Origin: Duganella sp. Leaf126
Lineage (GTDB): Bacteria; Pseudomonadota; Gammaproteobacteria; Burkholderiales; Burkholderiaceae_D
NCBI RefSeq assembly: GCF_001423125.1
Contig: NZ_LMNW01000032.1
Location: forward strand, 214 to 64,213
DNA length: 64,000 bases
Direction: 5' to 3'
The stretch's first letter is position 1. Each line of letters begins with the position of its first letter. The translations under genes and the position numbers were made by a program. Positions 54,907-63,443 of this stretch are shown here, piece by piece. The notes under the pieces are model-generated. The model was given only the letters and a program-made list of their open reading frames with translations. It did not search any database and had not been told where the DNA came from.

Positions 54907-57333
54907 ATGCGTTTTGTCTTGCCACCTTCGACGCTGGCCGCCATCCTGGCCAGCGCGCTTGCCAGCAGCCATGCCGCTGCCGCCCCGTCTTCCACACCCG
55001 GCACCACGCCGACACCGATCACGCTGGACCAGGCCATGGCCGATCCCGACTGGATCGGCACGCCGGTCGAATCGGCCTGGTGGGGCTGGGACAGCCGCCA
55101 GGTCTATTACAAGCAAAAGCGTGTCGGTTCGCCGCTGCGCGACACCTACCTGATCGCTGGCGGCGCCGCCAAAAAGGTCGACGACCAGCAGCTGGCCAAT
55201 CTCGACAGCGCCGACGTGGTGTACAACCGCGACCACACGCGCGCCATCATGCTGCGCAACGGCGACCTGTTCGAGCGCGACCTGGCGTCGGGCGCGCTGA
55301 CCCAGATCGTGCGCGGCACAGCGGCTGCCGCCGATCCGCACTACGCGGCAGACGGCAAGCACGTGCAGTTCCGCATCGGTCAGGACTGGTTCAGCTGGAG
55401 CCGCAGCGAGCGCCTGGTGACGCCGGTGGCCGTGCTGCGCACCGCCAGGGATCCGGACGCCAAGCCTGAAGCCGCCGCTGGCGACCAGTCGCGGCGCGAC
55501 CTGCAACTGCGCCTGTTCTCGACGCTGGCGCGCATCAAGGACGACCGCGACACCAGCCGCGCCTGGCGCGACGAACAGCGCAGCGCCGATCCGACCCGCG
55601 CACCGAAACCGGTGTACCTGGGCGAGAAAGTGGTGATCGCCTCGAGCGCGCTGTCGCCGGACGGGCGCTACCTGCTGGTGGTCACCAGCGCCAAGGACGC
55701 CGACAAGCGCCGCGTGGGCAAAATGCCGCGCTACGTGACCGAATCGGGCTACGAGGAAAGCGACGACGAACGTGCGCGCGTGAGCGACGCCGGCCCCGTG
55801 CCGCACCAGCTCAAACTGCTGGAAGTGGCCACCGGCAAGGTAACCGACCTGTCCTTCGATGCGCTGCCCGGCATCGCCACCGATCCGCTGGCCGAGCTGC
55901 GCGCGGCCCGCAAGCTCGATCCGCTCAAGGGCAACCGCCCGCTGCGCTTCGAGCGCAGCGCCGAGTCGATCCGCTGGAGCGACGACGGCAAGCGCGTGGC
56001 CGTGATGGCGCAATCGGTCGACAACAAGGACCGCTGGATCGCCAGCGTCGATCTGACCCAGGCAGTGCTGCAACCGCTGCACCGCCTGACCGACCTGGCG
56101 TGGGTGAACAACCGCGGCAACGACTTCGGCTGGCAGCCCGACAACCACACGCTGTGGTTCCAGTCCGAGGAAAGCGGCTACGCCCACCTGTACCTGAAAG
56201 ATGCGCAAACGCCGCAGGCGGCGCCGCGCGCCATCACGTCGGGCAAATGGGAAGCGAGCGACGTCACCTGGTCGGCCGACGGCAAGACCGCCTGGTTCCT
56301 GTGTAACCCGAAGCTGCCGGGCACCTATGAAGTCTGCGCCAGCAACAGCAGCACCGGCGCCGTCAAGGAGCTGACCGCGCTGGGCGGCGTGGAAAGCTTT
56401 ACCGTGTCGCCGGACGGCCGCAAGCTGCTGGTGCGCTACTCGAGCGCCTACATGCCGGCGCAGATCGCCACCGTGCCTGCCACCGGCGGCGCCGCCACCG
56501 CGCTCACCGACACCCGCAGCGCTGCCTACAAGGCCCGCAACTGGGTGATGCCGCAGATCGTCGCCGTGCCCTCGACCCATGGCGCCGACCCGGTCTGGGC
56601 CAAGCTGTATCGTCCGGCCACGCTGGAACCCGGCAAGAAATATCCGGTCGTGATGTTCGTCCACGGCGCCGGCTACCTGCAGAACGTCACCCAGCGCTAT
56701 CCCGTGTACTTCCGCGAGCAGATGTTCCACAACCTGCTGGTGCAGCAGGGTTACATCGTGCTGGACATGGACTACCGCGCCTCGCTCGGCTACGGCCGCA
56801 ACTGGCGCACCGCGATCTACCGCCAGATGGGCCACCCGGAGCTGGACGACTACATCGACGGCCTGAACTGGCTGGTGGCCAAGCAGCAGGGCGACGCCAA
56901 CAACGTCGGCATCTACGGCGGCAGCTACGGCGGCTTCATGACCTTCATGGCGCTGCTGCGGGCACCGGACCAGTTCAAGGCCGGCGCCGCCCTGCGCCCC
57001 GTCACCGACTGGACCACCTACAACCACGAGTACACGTCCAACATCCTGAACACGCCGGAACTGGACCCGGAAGCGTACAAGATCTCGTCGCCGATCGAAT
57101 ACGCCGACAAGCTCAAGGGGCACCTCCTGATCGCCCACGGCATGGTCGACGACAACGTGTTCTACCAGGACTCGGTGCGCATGGCGCAGCGCCTGATCGA
57201 GCTGAAAAAAGACCACTGGGAACTGGCCTCGTACCCGCTCGAGCGCCACGGCTACGTGCACCCGGAGAGCTGGTATGACCAGTACCGCCGGATCGACCAG
57301 CTGTTCGAGCGGACCCTGAAGGGCAAGGAGTAA
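54907..57333 (+). CDS. S9-family peptidase (DPP IV-type)
   Basis: Protein of 808 residues. Signal peptide about 1-22, an eight-bladed-type N-terminal propeller (about 60-540) and a hydrolase domain. Ser673 lies in GGSYGGF; the Asp is near HGMVDDNVF and the His is in ERHGYVHPE. LDMDYRASLGYG is typical of DPP4-like enzymes. It probably removes Xaa-Pro or Xaa-Ala dipeptides in the periplasm. A strong bidirectional terminator lies just after its stop. Confidence 0.93.
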   Translation: MRFVLPPSTLAAILASALASSHAAAAPSSTPGTTPTPITLDQAMADPDWIGTPVESAWWGWDSRQVYYKQKRVGSPLRDTYLIAGGAAKKVDDQQLANLDSADVVYNRDHTRAIMLRNGDLFERDLASGALTQIVRGTAAAADPHYAADGKHVQFRIGQDWFSWSRSERLVTPVAVLRTARDPDAKPEAAAGDQSRRDLQLRLFSTLARIKDDRDTSRAWRDEQRSADPTRAPKPVYLGEKVVIASSALSPDGRYLLVVTSAKDADKRRVGKMPRYVTESGYEESDDERARVSDAGPVPHQLKLLEVATGKVTDLSFDALPGIATDPLAELRAARKLDPLKGNRPLRFERSAESIRWSDDGKRVAVMAQSVDNKDRWIASVDLTQAVLQPLHRLTDLAWVNNRGNDFGWQPDNHTLWFQSEESGYAHLYLKDAQTPQAAPRAITSGKWEASDVTWSADGKTAWFLCNPKLPGTYEVCASNSSTGAVKELTALGGVESFTVSPDGRKLLVRYSSAYMPAQIATVPATGGAATALTDTRSAAYKARNWVMPQIVAVPSTHGADPVWAKLYRPATLEPGKKYPVVMFVHGAGYLQNVTQRYPVYFREQMFHNLLVQQGYIVLDMDYRASLGYGRNWRTAIYRQMGHPELDDYIDGLNWLVAKQQGDANNVGIYGGSYGGFMTFMALLRAPDQFKAGAALRPVTDWTTYNHEYTSNILNTPELDPEAYKISSPIEYADKLKGHLLIAHGMVDDNVFYQDSVRMAQRLIELKKDHWELASYPLERHGYVHPESWYDQYRRIDQLFERTLKGKE

Positions 57334-57363
57334 AAAAAGGCGGAACCCCGGTTCCGCCTTTTT
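57332..57363 (+). terminator. Bidirectional terminator
   Basis: 9-bp stem GGCGGAACC/GGTTCCGCC (57339-57347 and 57350-57358) with a CC spacer; seven A residues before and five T residues after. It serves both the S9 peptidase on the plus strand and the DUF2058 gene on the minus strand. Confidence 0.92.
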
Positions 57364-57365
57364 CT

Positions 57366-57911
57366 TTACCACATCAGATCATCGGGAATCTGGAACGCCG
57401 CATACGGATCATCCTCATCGACCGCGGTGCTCGACTGCTTGACGCGCACCACCAGCGACGGGTCGCGTTCTTCGATCTTGTCGGCGATCACGCGCGGCAC
57501 CAGTTCCACTGCCGTGCCCAGGCAGACGATCACCAGCCGCCCCGCCACCAGGTGCTCGCGCACGGCCGGCGACACGTAGATGCGCTCGATCTTGGTGCCG
57601 TGGGTGAAGTTGTAGGCGATGTCGTCCTTGCCATGTTTGGTCTTGTCCTGGCGGTTCTGCTGCACCATCTGGGCGATCTGCGCGGCGATGGCTTTCTGCT
57701 GCGCGGCCGCGTCGCGCTGGGCGTTGGCTTCGCGCGCCTTCTCGGCATTCTTGCGCTGGATTTCCTGCGCCGCCAGGCGCGCCCCGTCCACCGCCTGCTC
57801 GCCGCTGCGGCGCTCGAGCTTTTTCTGCTTGCTCTTTTCCTGGCTGGCCAGTTTGGCCTTGGTCTTGTCGACCAGGCCCGCCTTTAAAAACTGCTCTTGT
57901 AAGGAGACCAT
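57366..57911 (-). CDS. DUF2058 family protein
   Basis: Protein of 181 residues. The N-terminal half is a charged helix (QEKSKQKKLERR, EIQRKNAEKAREANAQRDAA). The C-terminal half is the conserved domain, with YNFTHGTKIERIYVS and LVIVCLGTAVELVP. It resembles YaiL-type nucleoprotein/polynucleotide-associated proteins. No biochemical role is certain. The ATG at 57911 follows AGAGGAC. Convergent with the S9 peptidase across the shared terminator. Confidence 0.85.
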   Translation of the reverse strand: MVSLQEQFLKAGLVDKTKAKLASQEKSKQKKLERRSGEQAVDGARLAAQEIQRKNAEKAREANAQRDAAAQQKAIAAQIAQMVQQNRQDKTKHGKDDIAYNFTHGTKIERIYVSPAVREHLVAGRLVIVCLGTAVELVPRVIADKIEERDPSLVVRVKQSSTAVDEDDPYAAFQIPDDLMW

Positions 57912-58112
57912 GTCCTCTGCTCCGATGTTGAAACCGCCGACTGCGCCGGCGCGAAGCCGCTAGCATAGCAAAGGCGGCGCCTGCGGGCATCAAATCGGTC
58001 CGCCGGCCCACGCTGCGCCGCCAGCGCCTGCACACGGGCCCGGACCTGCTGAACGACGGCGCACCGCGTCACCACCGCCTGGCCAGCGATTCCCGCATCC
58101 GCTGTCAGAGAT

Positions 58113-58141
58113 TTGGCAATTTTCAACCGGGCTGCTATAAT
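58113..58141 (+). promoter_or_regulatory. Promoter of tRNA-Phe copy 2
   Basis: -35 TTGGCA at 58113-58118, 17-bp spacer, -10 TATAAT at 58136-58141. This is near the ideal layout and ends ten bases before the tRNA. Compared with copy 1, the -10 is the same and the -35 is better, so this copy may be the more strongly expressed. Confidence 0.8.
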
Positions 58142-58151
58142 TGCGCGCCTT

Positions 58152-58227
58152 GGCCTGGTAGCTCAGTTGGTAGAGCAGAGGATTGAAAATCCTTGTGTCG
58201 GTGGTTCGATTCCGCCCCGGGCCACCA
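58152..58227 (+). tRNA. tRNA-Phe (GAA), copy 2
   Basis: Sequence identical over 76 bases to the copy at 26685-26760, in the same orientation. Anticodon GAA in loop TTGAAAA; CCA is encoded. Confidence 0.96.
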
Positions 58228-58237
58228 AGAATACACA

Positions 58238-58265
58238 AACGCCACCTTCGGGTGGCGTTGTTGTT
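58238..58265 (+). terminator. Intrinsic terminator after tRNA-Phe copy 2
   Basis: Same AACGCCACC-TTCG-GGTGGCGTT hairpin as after copy 1, followed by GTTGTTTG. The T-tract is interrupted by G, so it may be slightly weaker. Confidence 0.8.
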
Positions 58266-58679
58266 TGTCCCTGGAATTCCAATGCGGCTTTGCCGCGCCG
58301 CCAGGCAAGGCCGACGTTGCCAAGCTTGAGATGGCCAAACCGGGCAATTGCAGCGGCGCCCGTTAAACCGTTGCCGTCGTTGCGTCGCCGTGCGGTGGCG
58401 CTGTAGCATTTCCCCGATGGTCACGCCTCGCGATGCGGGGCCGCTGACCGCTATCACCAACCAGGAAGCGCCCGCTTCCTGCGTATCCCCGCATCAACCT
58501 GCATCTGCCGCCGACGATGACGCCGCGTAACGCCGGTCTGTGAAACAACGTACAAACCGCGCCGGAAAAGCCTCCTAGAATATATCCACAAGGAAACACT
58601 GATATCTAAAAATCATCTGGAGGACGTCGTGAATCCTGGCCCTATTCTCAGTATTTTCCCGTTTATGACAGGAGTTCTC
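58266..58679. other. Intergenic region before the chemoreceptor
   Basis: No gene seen. It holds a perfect 9-bp palindrome CAGGAAGCG/CGCTTCCTG with a CC loop (58462-58481), not followed by a T-run. A TAGAATATA (about 58576) is a weak -10 candidate for the chemoreceptor gene. Otherwise nothing stands out. Confidence 0.5.
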
Positions 58680-60359
58680 ATGCGTTTGTCCAATCTGAAA
58701 ATCGGTGTCCGCCTGTACCTGGCGTTCGCCGTCATCGTCGCCATGCTGGTCACCCTGGTGGTGGTTGCGGAGGTCAATTTCAGCCGTCTCGGCGCGGCCA
58801 GCAAGTTGAATACGCACACCTACGAAGTGCTGGGCGAGGCCGGCGCGCTGCAGGAAAGCCTGCTCAACATGGAAACCGGGCAGCGCGGCTTTTCGCTGAC
58901 CGGCAACGAGGCGTCGCTCGATCCCTATCACACCGGCACGACCGCCTTTGCCGCCCACGTTGCCAGGCTGACCGAACTGACCAGCGATAACCCGGCCCAG
59001 CAACAACGGCTGAACGAACTGGCTGCCGCCAAACAGCAGTGGCTGACGCAAGCGCTGGAGCCGGCCATCGCACTGCGCCGCAACGGTGGCAGCCAGCCCG
59101 ACGCCATGGCCGCCGTCGTGCACCTCGAGCAGTCGAACCGGGGCAAGGCGGCAATGGACGGCATGCGCGCCACGCTGGGCCAGATCATGCAAGCCGAGCA
59201 TGCGCTGCTCGTGCAGCGTTCGGCCGACCTGGCCGCCCAGCGCACGCGCACCGACATCCTGCTGATCGGCGGCGGCATCGTGGCGGCCCTGATCGCGGCG
59301 GTGCTGGCTTTCCTGCTGACGCGCAATATCACGGTGCCGCTGCAAGGCGCGGTGGCGCTGGCCCAGCGTGTCGCCAAAGGCGACCTGAGCACTCAGGTGG
59401 TGGTGACCAGCAAGGATGAAACGGGCGCGCTGCTGCAGGCGCTGGCCGACATGAACGCGTCGCTGTACCACATCGTGCAGGAAGTACGCAGCGGCACCGA
59501 TACCATCGCCACGGCATCGGCAGAAATTTCAGCCGGCAATATGGACCTGTCGTCGCGCACCGAACAGCAGGCCGGATCGCTCGAAGAAACCGCGTCGTCG
59601 ATGGAAGAGCTGACCGCCACCGTCAAGCAGAACGCCGACAGTGCCAGCGAGGCGCGCGAACTGGCCCACAGCGCTTCCAGCGTGGCCGTGCGCGGCGGCG
59701 CCATGGTGTCGGAAGTGGTGCAGACCATGGGGTCGATCAATGCCTCGGCGCACAAGATCGTCGACATCATCAGTGTCATCGACAGCATCGCCTTCCAGAC
59801 CAATATCCTGGCGCTCAACGCAGCGGTGGAAGCGGCGCGCGCCGGCGAGCAGGGGCGCGGCTTTGCGGTGGTCGCCACCGAGGTGCGCAATCTGGCGCAG
59901 CGCTCGGCCAGCGCCGCCAAGGAGATCAAGGCGCTGATCGACGATTCGGTCAGCAAGGTGGAAACGGGCAGCAGGCTGGTGGACCGCGCCGGCGCCACCA
60001 TGCAGGAGGTGGTGGACAGCGTGCAGCGGGTCAATCACATCATCAGCGATATCGCCGCTGCCAGCGCCGAACAGCGCCAGGGCATCGAGCAGGTCAACGA
60101 CGCCATCATCCAGATGGACCAAGTAACGCAGCAGAATGCCGCACTGGTGGAAGAAGCGGCCGCCGCGTCCAGCGCCATGCAGGAGCAGGCCGCAGCGCTG
60201 GCGCAGGCAGTCAGCGTATTCCGGCTGGCGCCGGCCGATGCTGCGCCAGCGGCCGCCAGCGACAGCCACGACAGCCGCGATAACCGTTCCGCCCCGGTCC
60301 GGGTACCGCAGGCACGTACGGGTCGCCAACTGGGCGGGCTGCGCCTGCTCGGCGCCTGA
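58680..60359 (+). CDS. Methyl-accepting chemotaxis protein with CHASE3-type sensor
   Basis: Chemoreceptor of 559 residues. Helix 1 (about 10-32); a periplasmic helical domain (about 35-195) with [15 protein letters not shown], the CHASE3 signature; helix 2 (about 200-222); a HAMP domain (about 223-275); and a methylation and signalling region. The tip matches the conserved hairpin [29 protein letters not shown] start at the ATG at 58680, with AGGAG, because the membrane helix follows at once. A short Ala-rich tail ends without an obvious CheR tether. Ligand unknown. Confidence 0.93.
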   Translation: MRLSNLKIGVRLYLAFAVIVAMLVTLVVVAEVNFSRLGAASKLNTHTYEVLGEAGALQESLLNMETGQRGFSLTGNEASLDPYHTGTTAFAAHVARLTELTSDNPAQQQRLNELAAAKQQWLTQALEPAIALRRNGGSQPDAMAAVVHLEQSNRGKAAMDGMRATLGQIMQAEHALLVQRSADLAAQRTRTDILLIGGGIVAALIAAVLAFLLTRNITVPLQGAVALAQRVAKGDLSTQVVVTSKDETGALLQALADMNASLYHIVQEVRSGTDTIATASAEISAGNMDLSSRTEQQAGSLEETASSMEELTATVKQNADSASEARELAHSASSVAVRGGAMVSEVVQTMGSINASAHKIVDIISVIDSIAFQTNILALNAAVEAARAGEQGRGFAVVATEVRNLAQRSASAAKEIKALIDDSVSKVETGSRLVDRAGATMQEVVDSVQRVNHIISDIAAASAEQRQGIEQVNDAIIQMDQVTQQNAALVEEAAAASSAMQEQAAALAQAVSVFRLAPADAAPAAASDSHDSRDNRSAPVRVPQARTGRQLGGLRLLGA

Positions 60360-60541
60360 GCTTGCCCGTCGGGCAGCAGCGCTTGCGGCGTCGCGCTTGG
60401 CCGATGGTGGACGCCGGACCGTTCCTGGCGCGAAGCACCAGCGGCCGGCGCCTGACCGGCATGATTGGCCCAGGCCAGCCATGCACGGCATGTGGCATCC
60501 TGGCGTCCCGGTCCCGCACGATCGTCACCGTGCTGATGAAG

Positions 60542-61954
60542 CTATGAGGCGCTCGTCAGAACCAGCGAAAAAAACAGCCGCGTCGGACCATTCGAGAGTT
60601 TGAAAAGCAGCTGGTTACGGCCTTTCCTGAAGCGCACTACGCGCTTGCCCTCGGACAGGTTGTAATCGGCGACATAGGTATTTTTTGTCTCGTAAATCTC
60701 GTCGAAAAACCATTGCTTGCGGTAGTTCCCGCCTTTCCAGGCCAGCTTGTCGTTAATCCACAGCTGCGCATCGTCATCGGCGCCGACCCAGATCGTCATA
60801 TCGCGCTCCTCGTCGAGCATGACTTCCGTATAGCCGTAATACACGGCGTTTTCGGCCTCGTCAGACGGAATCAATGGATAGGTAGCCAGATTGACGTATT
60901 CCCACTTGAGCAGACGATTGCCCTTGCCGCGATACACGGCATCGAGCACCACGGCGTCGTCGGGCGGATAGCGGTAATTGGAGAACAGCTCGCCGAGGCG
61001 TTTGCCTTGGAACGGACCGATCAGGTACCAGGCATTGACGTAGATCCGGTTGCCGTACTCCCCACCGGCACCGATGATTCTCCCGGTACCGTTTACCGTG
61101 TGCTGCGCATCGACCGCGGGAATATGACCGATGCCGCGATCGACATAATTGAAGATGCCGCCAGCCTTGTATTCGGTGGTCTGGCGATCCGGCAGGTCGG
61201 GATTGGTGAATGCCGCGATCCGCTCGAGCGTGGTCGGTGCGGGAGCGCCGCCCCCGCCTCCGTCTCCCGCCACGCCCGCCTCCTGCCCTGCCGCCGCCGC
61301 CGCCGGCCGACCATGATCGCGTTTGGGCGATGCGGCTGCCGTCACCGCGATGCCATCGCGTCGGCGCTCGAGCTGCTGACGACGCTGCGCCAGCACCTGG
61401 CGCGCCTTGGCCTCAAGCTGCGCAATCTTCTCGGCAGCCTCGGCGCGCGTTGTCGGTTCGGTCTCCGGTTGGGCAGGCTTGCGCATTTCTGCGAGACGCG
61501 CGACGGCCTTTTCCTTGGAAAGCTGGAGCAGCTTCGCCAGCTCTTCGGCCTTGATGTCCTGTTCAATCGTTTCAATGGTGCGGGAAAGCGCTCTGGCCTG
61601 TGCCATCAAGGTGTTCGTCCCCGTCTGTTGCGCGCCGGGCAGTATCTGTCCCTCGTGCTGACGAGGATCGCTTGGCGCCGGATGCTTGCCGCCCGTGCTT
61701 TGCTCGAGCAGGGACTTGATCTGCGCCATCGCCTGCACGCGCTTTTCGAGGCGCGCCTGCTCCGTCTGCTGCATGCCAGACTCGACCAGGCGCTCGCGCT
61801 GCGCCGCTTCGACGCGGAGTTTGCCGGTGTACCCAAAATAGCCGAGTGCCGCCAGCGGCAGCGCGTGCAGCGCCAGCGACAGATAGAGAAACCGGTGGCG
61901 CCCGACATGGGCGCGCACTGCATCGCCGTGCCTGCGGGGGTCGTCGGGGAACAT
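60542..61954 (-). CDS. Membrane-anchored coiled-coil protein with a ligand-binding-like C-terminal domain
   Basis: Protein of 470 residues that I do not recognise. One transmembrane helix (22-42) near the N-terminus, with a short cytoplasmic start, then a long coiled coil (about 47-205) rich in Glu, Gln, Arg and Ala (AQLEAKARQVLAQRRQQLE). A flexible Gly-rich segment (GDGGGGGAPAP) follows. The C-terminal region has VYYGYTEVMLDEERDMTIW and DDDAQLWINDKLAW, which resemble beta-sandwich sugar-binding modules (PA14/GBD-like). It starts two bases after the ExbD-like stop, so it is translationally linked and takes the place of TonB. Confidence 0.75.
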   Translation of the reverse strand: MFPDDPRRHGDAVRAHVGRHRFLYLSLALHALPLAALGYFGYTGKLRVEAAQRERLVESGMQQTEQARLEKRVQAMAQIKSLLEQSTGGKHPAPSDPRQHEGQILPGAQQTGTNTLMAQARALSRTIETIEQDIKAEELAKLLQLSKEKAVARLAEMRKPAQPETEPTTRAEAAEKIAQLEAKARQVLAQRRQQLERRRDGIAVTAAASPKRDHGRPAAAAAGQEAGVAGDGGGGGAPAPTTLERIAAFTNPDLPDRQTTEYKAGGIFNYVDRGIGHIPAVDAQHTVNGTGRIIGAGGEYGNRIYVNAWYLIGPFQGKRLGELFSNYRYPPDDAVVLDAVYRGKGNRLLKWEYVNLATYPLIPSDEAENAVYYGYTEVMLDEERDMTIWVGADDDAQLWINDKLAWKGGNYRKQWFFDEIYETKNTYVADYNLSEGKRVVRFRKGRNQLLFKLSNGPTRLFFSLVLTSAS

Positions 61955-61956
61955 CG

Positions 61957-62376
61957 TCAGCGCGTATGCATGGAGAGCCTGGTGAAACCTTCGAACTGGC
62001 ACATCTCGAGCACGCGCACAATGTCCTGGTAACGGGCCGATTGATCGCCATCGATGCGGATGGGCCGCTGGGGATGAAGCGCCGCCTCGGCCTTGAGCCG
62101 GTCGAGCATGCCTTGGGTCGTCACCTGACGACCTTCGACGTACAGCGCGCCGCTGCGGTCGACGCCTAAGACCAACGGTGCGGTACTCGCTGTAGCGCGA
62201 TCGAGGCTGACCTGTGCGGTGGGCAGGACGACAGGCAGCTCCTTGTCCTGTTTGGCAGCGTCCGGCTGTTTGAACGAGGTGGCAATCATGAAATACATGA
62301 GCAGAAAGAAAATACAGTCGATCAGCGCGATCAGACCGATTTCAGGCTGCTCGTCATCGACGAGATCAATGCGCAA
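61957..62376 (-). CDS. ExbD/TolR-like motor component
   Basis: Small membrane protein of 139 residues. The helix IALIDCIFFLLMYFMIATSF carries Asp20, at the position of the essential proton-carrying Asp in ExbD and TolR. The periplasmic domain (about 50-139) fits the family fold with RIDGDQSARYQDIVRVLE. The start is TTG with AGAGGTG upstream; no ATG fits. It overlaps the ExbB-like gene by 11 bp. The likely role is to convert the proton gradient into force on the third component. Confidence 0.88.
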   Translation of the reverse strand: MRIDLVDDEQPEIGLIALIDCIFFLLMYFMIATSFKQPDAAKQDKELPVVLPTAQVSLDRATASTAPLVLGVDRSGALYVEGRQVTTQGMLDRLKAEAALHPQRPIRIDGDQSARYQDIVRVLEMCQFEGFTRLSMHTR

Positions 62377-63082
62377 GTTGCACCTCTTTCAGTCGCTGGT
62401 TCGCGGTCGCGGCCGGCAAAAACCATGCGTTGAGCAGCGCGTTGATCTGCTTTTCGAGTCGCAGCCCCAGCGTCGCCATCCGGTGCTTGAGAAAGTGATG
62501 CATGCCCAGTGCGGGCAGCGCGACGGCCAGGCCGGCTGCAGTATTGACCAGCGCCTGCGATATACCGCCTGCCAGCAATGCCGGGTTACCCATGCCGTTG
62601 GCGTAGGCAATCACGCGGAACGCCTCGATCATGCCCAGCACCGTACCGAGCAGGCCGACGATCGGTGCGACCGTGGCCACGATCGCGAGTGCATACGCTT
62701 TCTGCTGGTGCCCGCGCAACTCCATGGAAGCGATATCGCCTGTTCCATTGTTGAGAAAGTCGAACCCCCGGTCGTGATAGGCCACCATGTAGCGCATGAC
62801 ACGCGCCAGCGTACTGTCTTCCTCGGCCAGCAGTTGCTCGATCGCGGCAAAGTTGCGCGCCTCCCAGAGCGGCTGGACACGTTCTACCAGCCCTTCCGGA
62901 ATCACCGACTTTGTGCGGAAATTGACCAGGCGCTCGGCACTCACGGTCAAAAACAATACCGACAGGGCAAGCACGATCAACAGGGGCACGCCGCCTTCCG
63001 CAAGCTGATCGGAAAACCCCGCAGCCGTTGCCACCAGCGGCATACTCAAGAGGATGACAAGGCTGTTCGTCGGCATACGCAT
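62366..63082 (-). CDS. ExbB/TolQ-like proton channel component
   Basis: Membrane protein of 238 residues. A hydrophobic N-terminal segment (about 5-20) and helix at about 31-50 precede a cytoplasmic part. The paired helices TVAPIVGLLGTVLGMIEAF and GISQALVNTAAGLAVALPALGM match the conserved core of ExbB/TolQ/MotA. The start (63082) is the first of two close ATGs and lacks a strong ribosome site. It is the first gene of the three-gene operon and faces away from the oxalate decarboxylase-like gene. Confidence 0.88.
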   Translation of the reverse strand: MRMPTNSLVILLSMPLVATAAGFSDQLAEGGVPLLIVLALSVLFLTVSAERLVNFRTKSVIPEGLVERVQPLWEARNFAAIEQLLAEEDSTLARVMRYMVAYHDRGFDFLNNGTGDIASMELRGHQQKAYALAIVATVAPIVGLLGTVLGMIEAFRVIAYANGMGNPALLAGGISQALVNTAAGLAVALPALGMHHFLKHRMATLGLRLEKQINALLNAWFLPAATANQRLKEVQLAH

Positions 63083-63443
63083 GGAATGATTCAATCCTTG
63101 GCAATCGGTTGTAGATAGACCAGCGCGATACAAAATCGCTTGCCTAAGCATAACTGAATTCCCAGAAGAATTATATAAAAAACAAAACTTATCATGCCCC
63201 GCCTGGCGGCCAGAGATGGCAGCAGCGCCAGTTCGCGTGGGTCCTGCCAACTGCAGGCCGGCACCCCGGTTCCGTATCAGCGCCGCTTATGGATCACCCA
63301 AAGAATTACTGACTATCCGTCACGCCCGCCCCGCCCTACTATTTCTCCATGGAGTACCTGCCGGCGACATCCACCGTGCAGCGCGCTCCGGCAGGTCCCC
63401 GCTGCCGGTCCCGAGCAGCGGCAACTCTTCGAGGAGAAATCGT
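63083..63443. other. Divergent intergenic region
   Basis: No gene seen. It is shared by the ExbB-like operon (left) and the cupin gene (right). An AT-rich patch around 63165-63195 includes TATAAT-like sequence on the minus strand for the left operon, with only a poor -35. For the right gene, TACTAT at 63337-63342 is a weak -10. Neither is certain. Confidence 0.5.
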
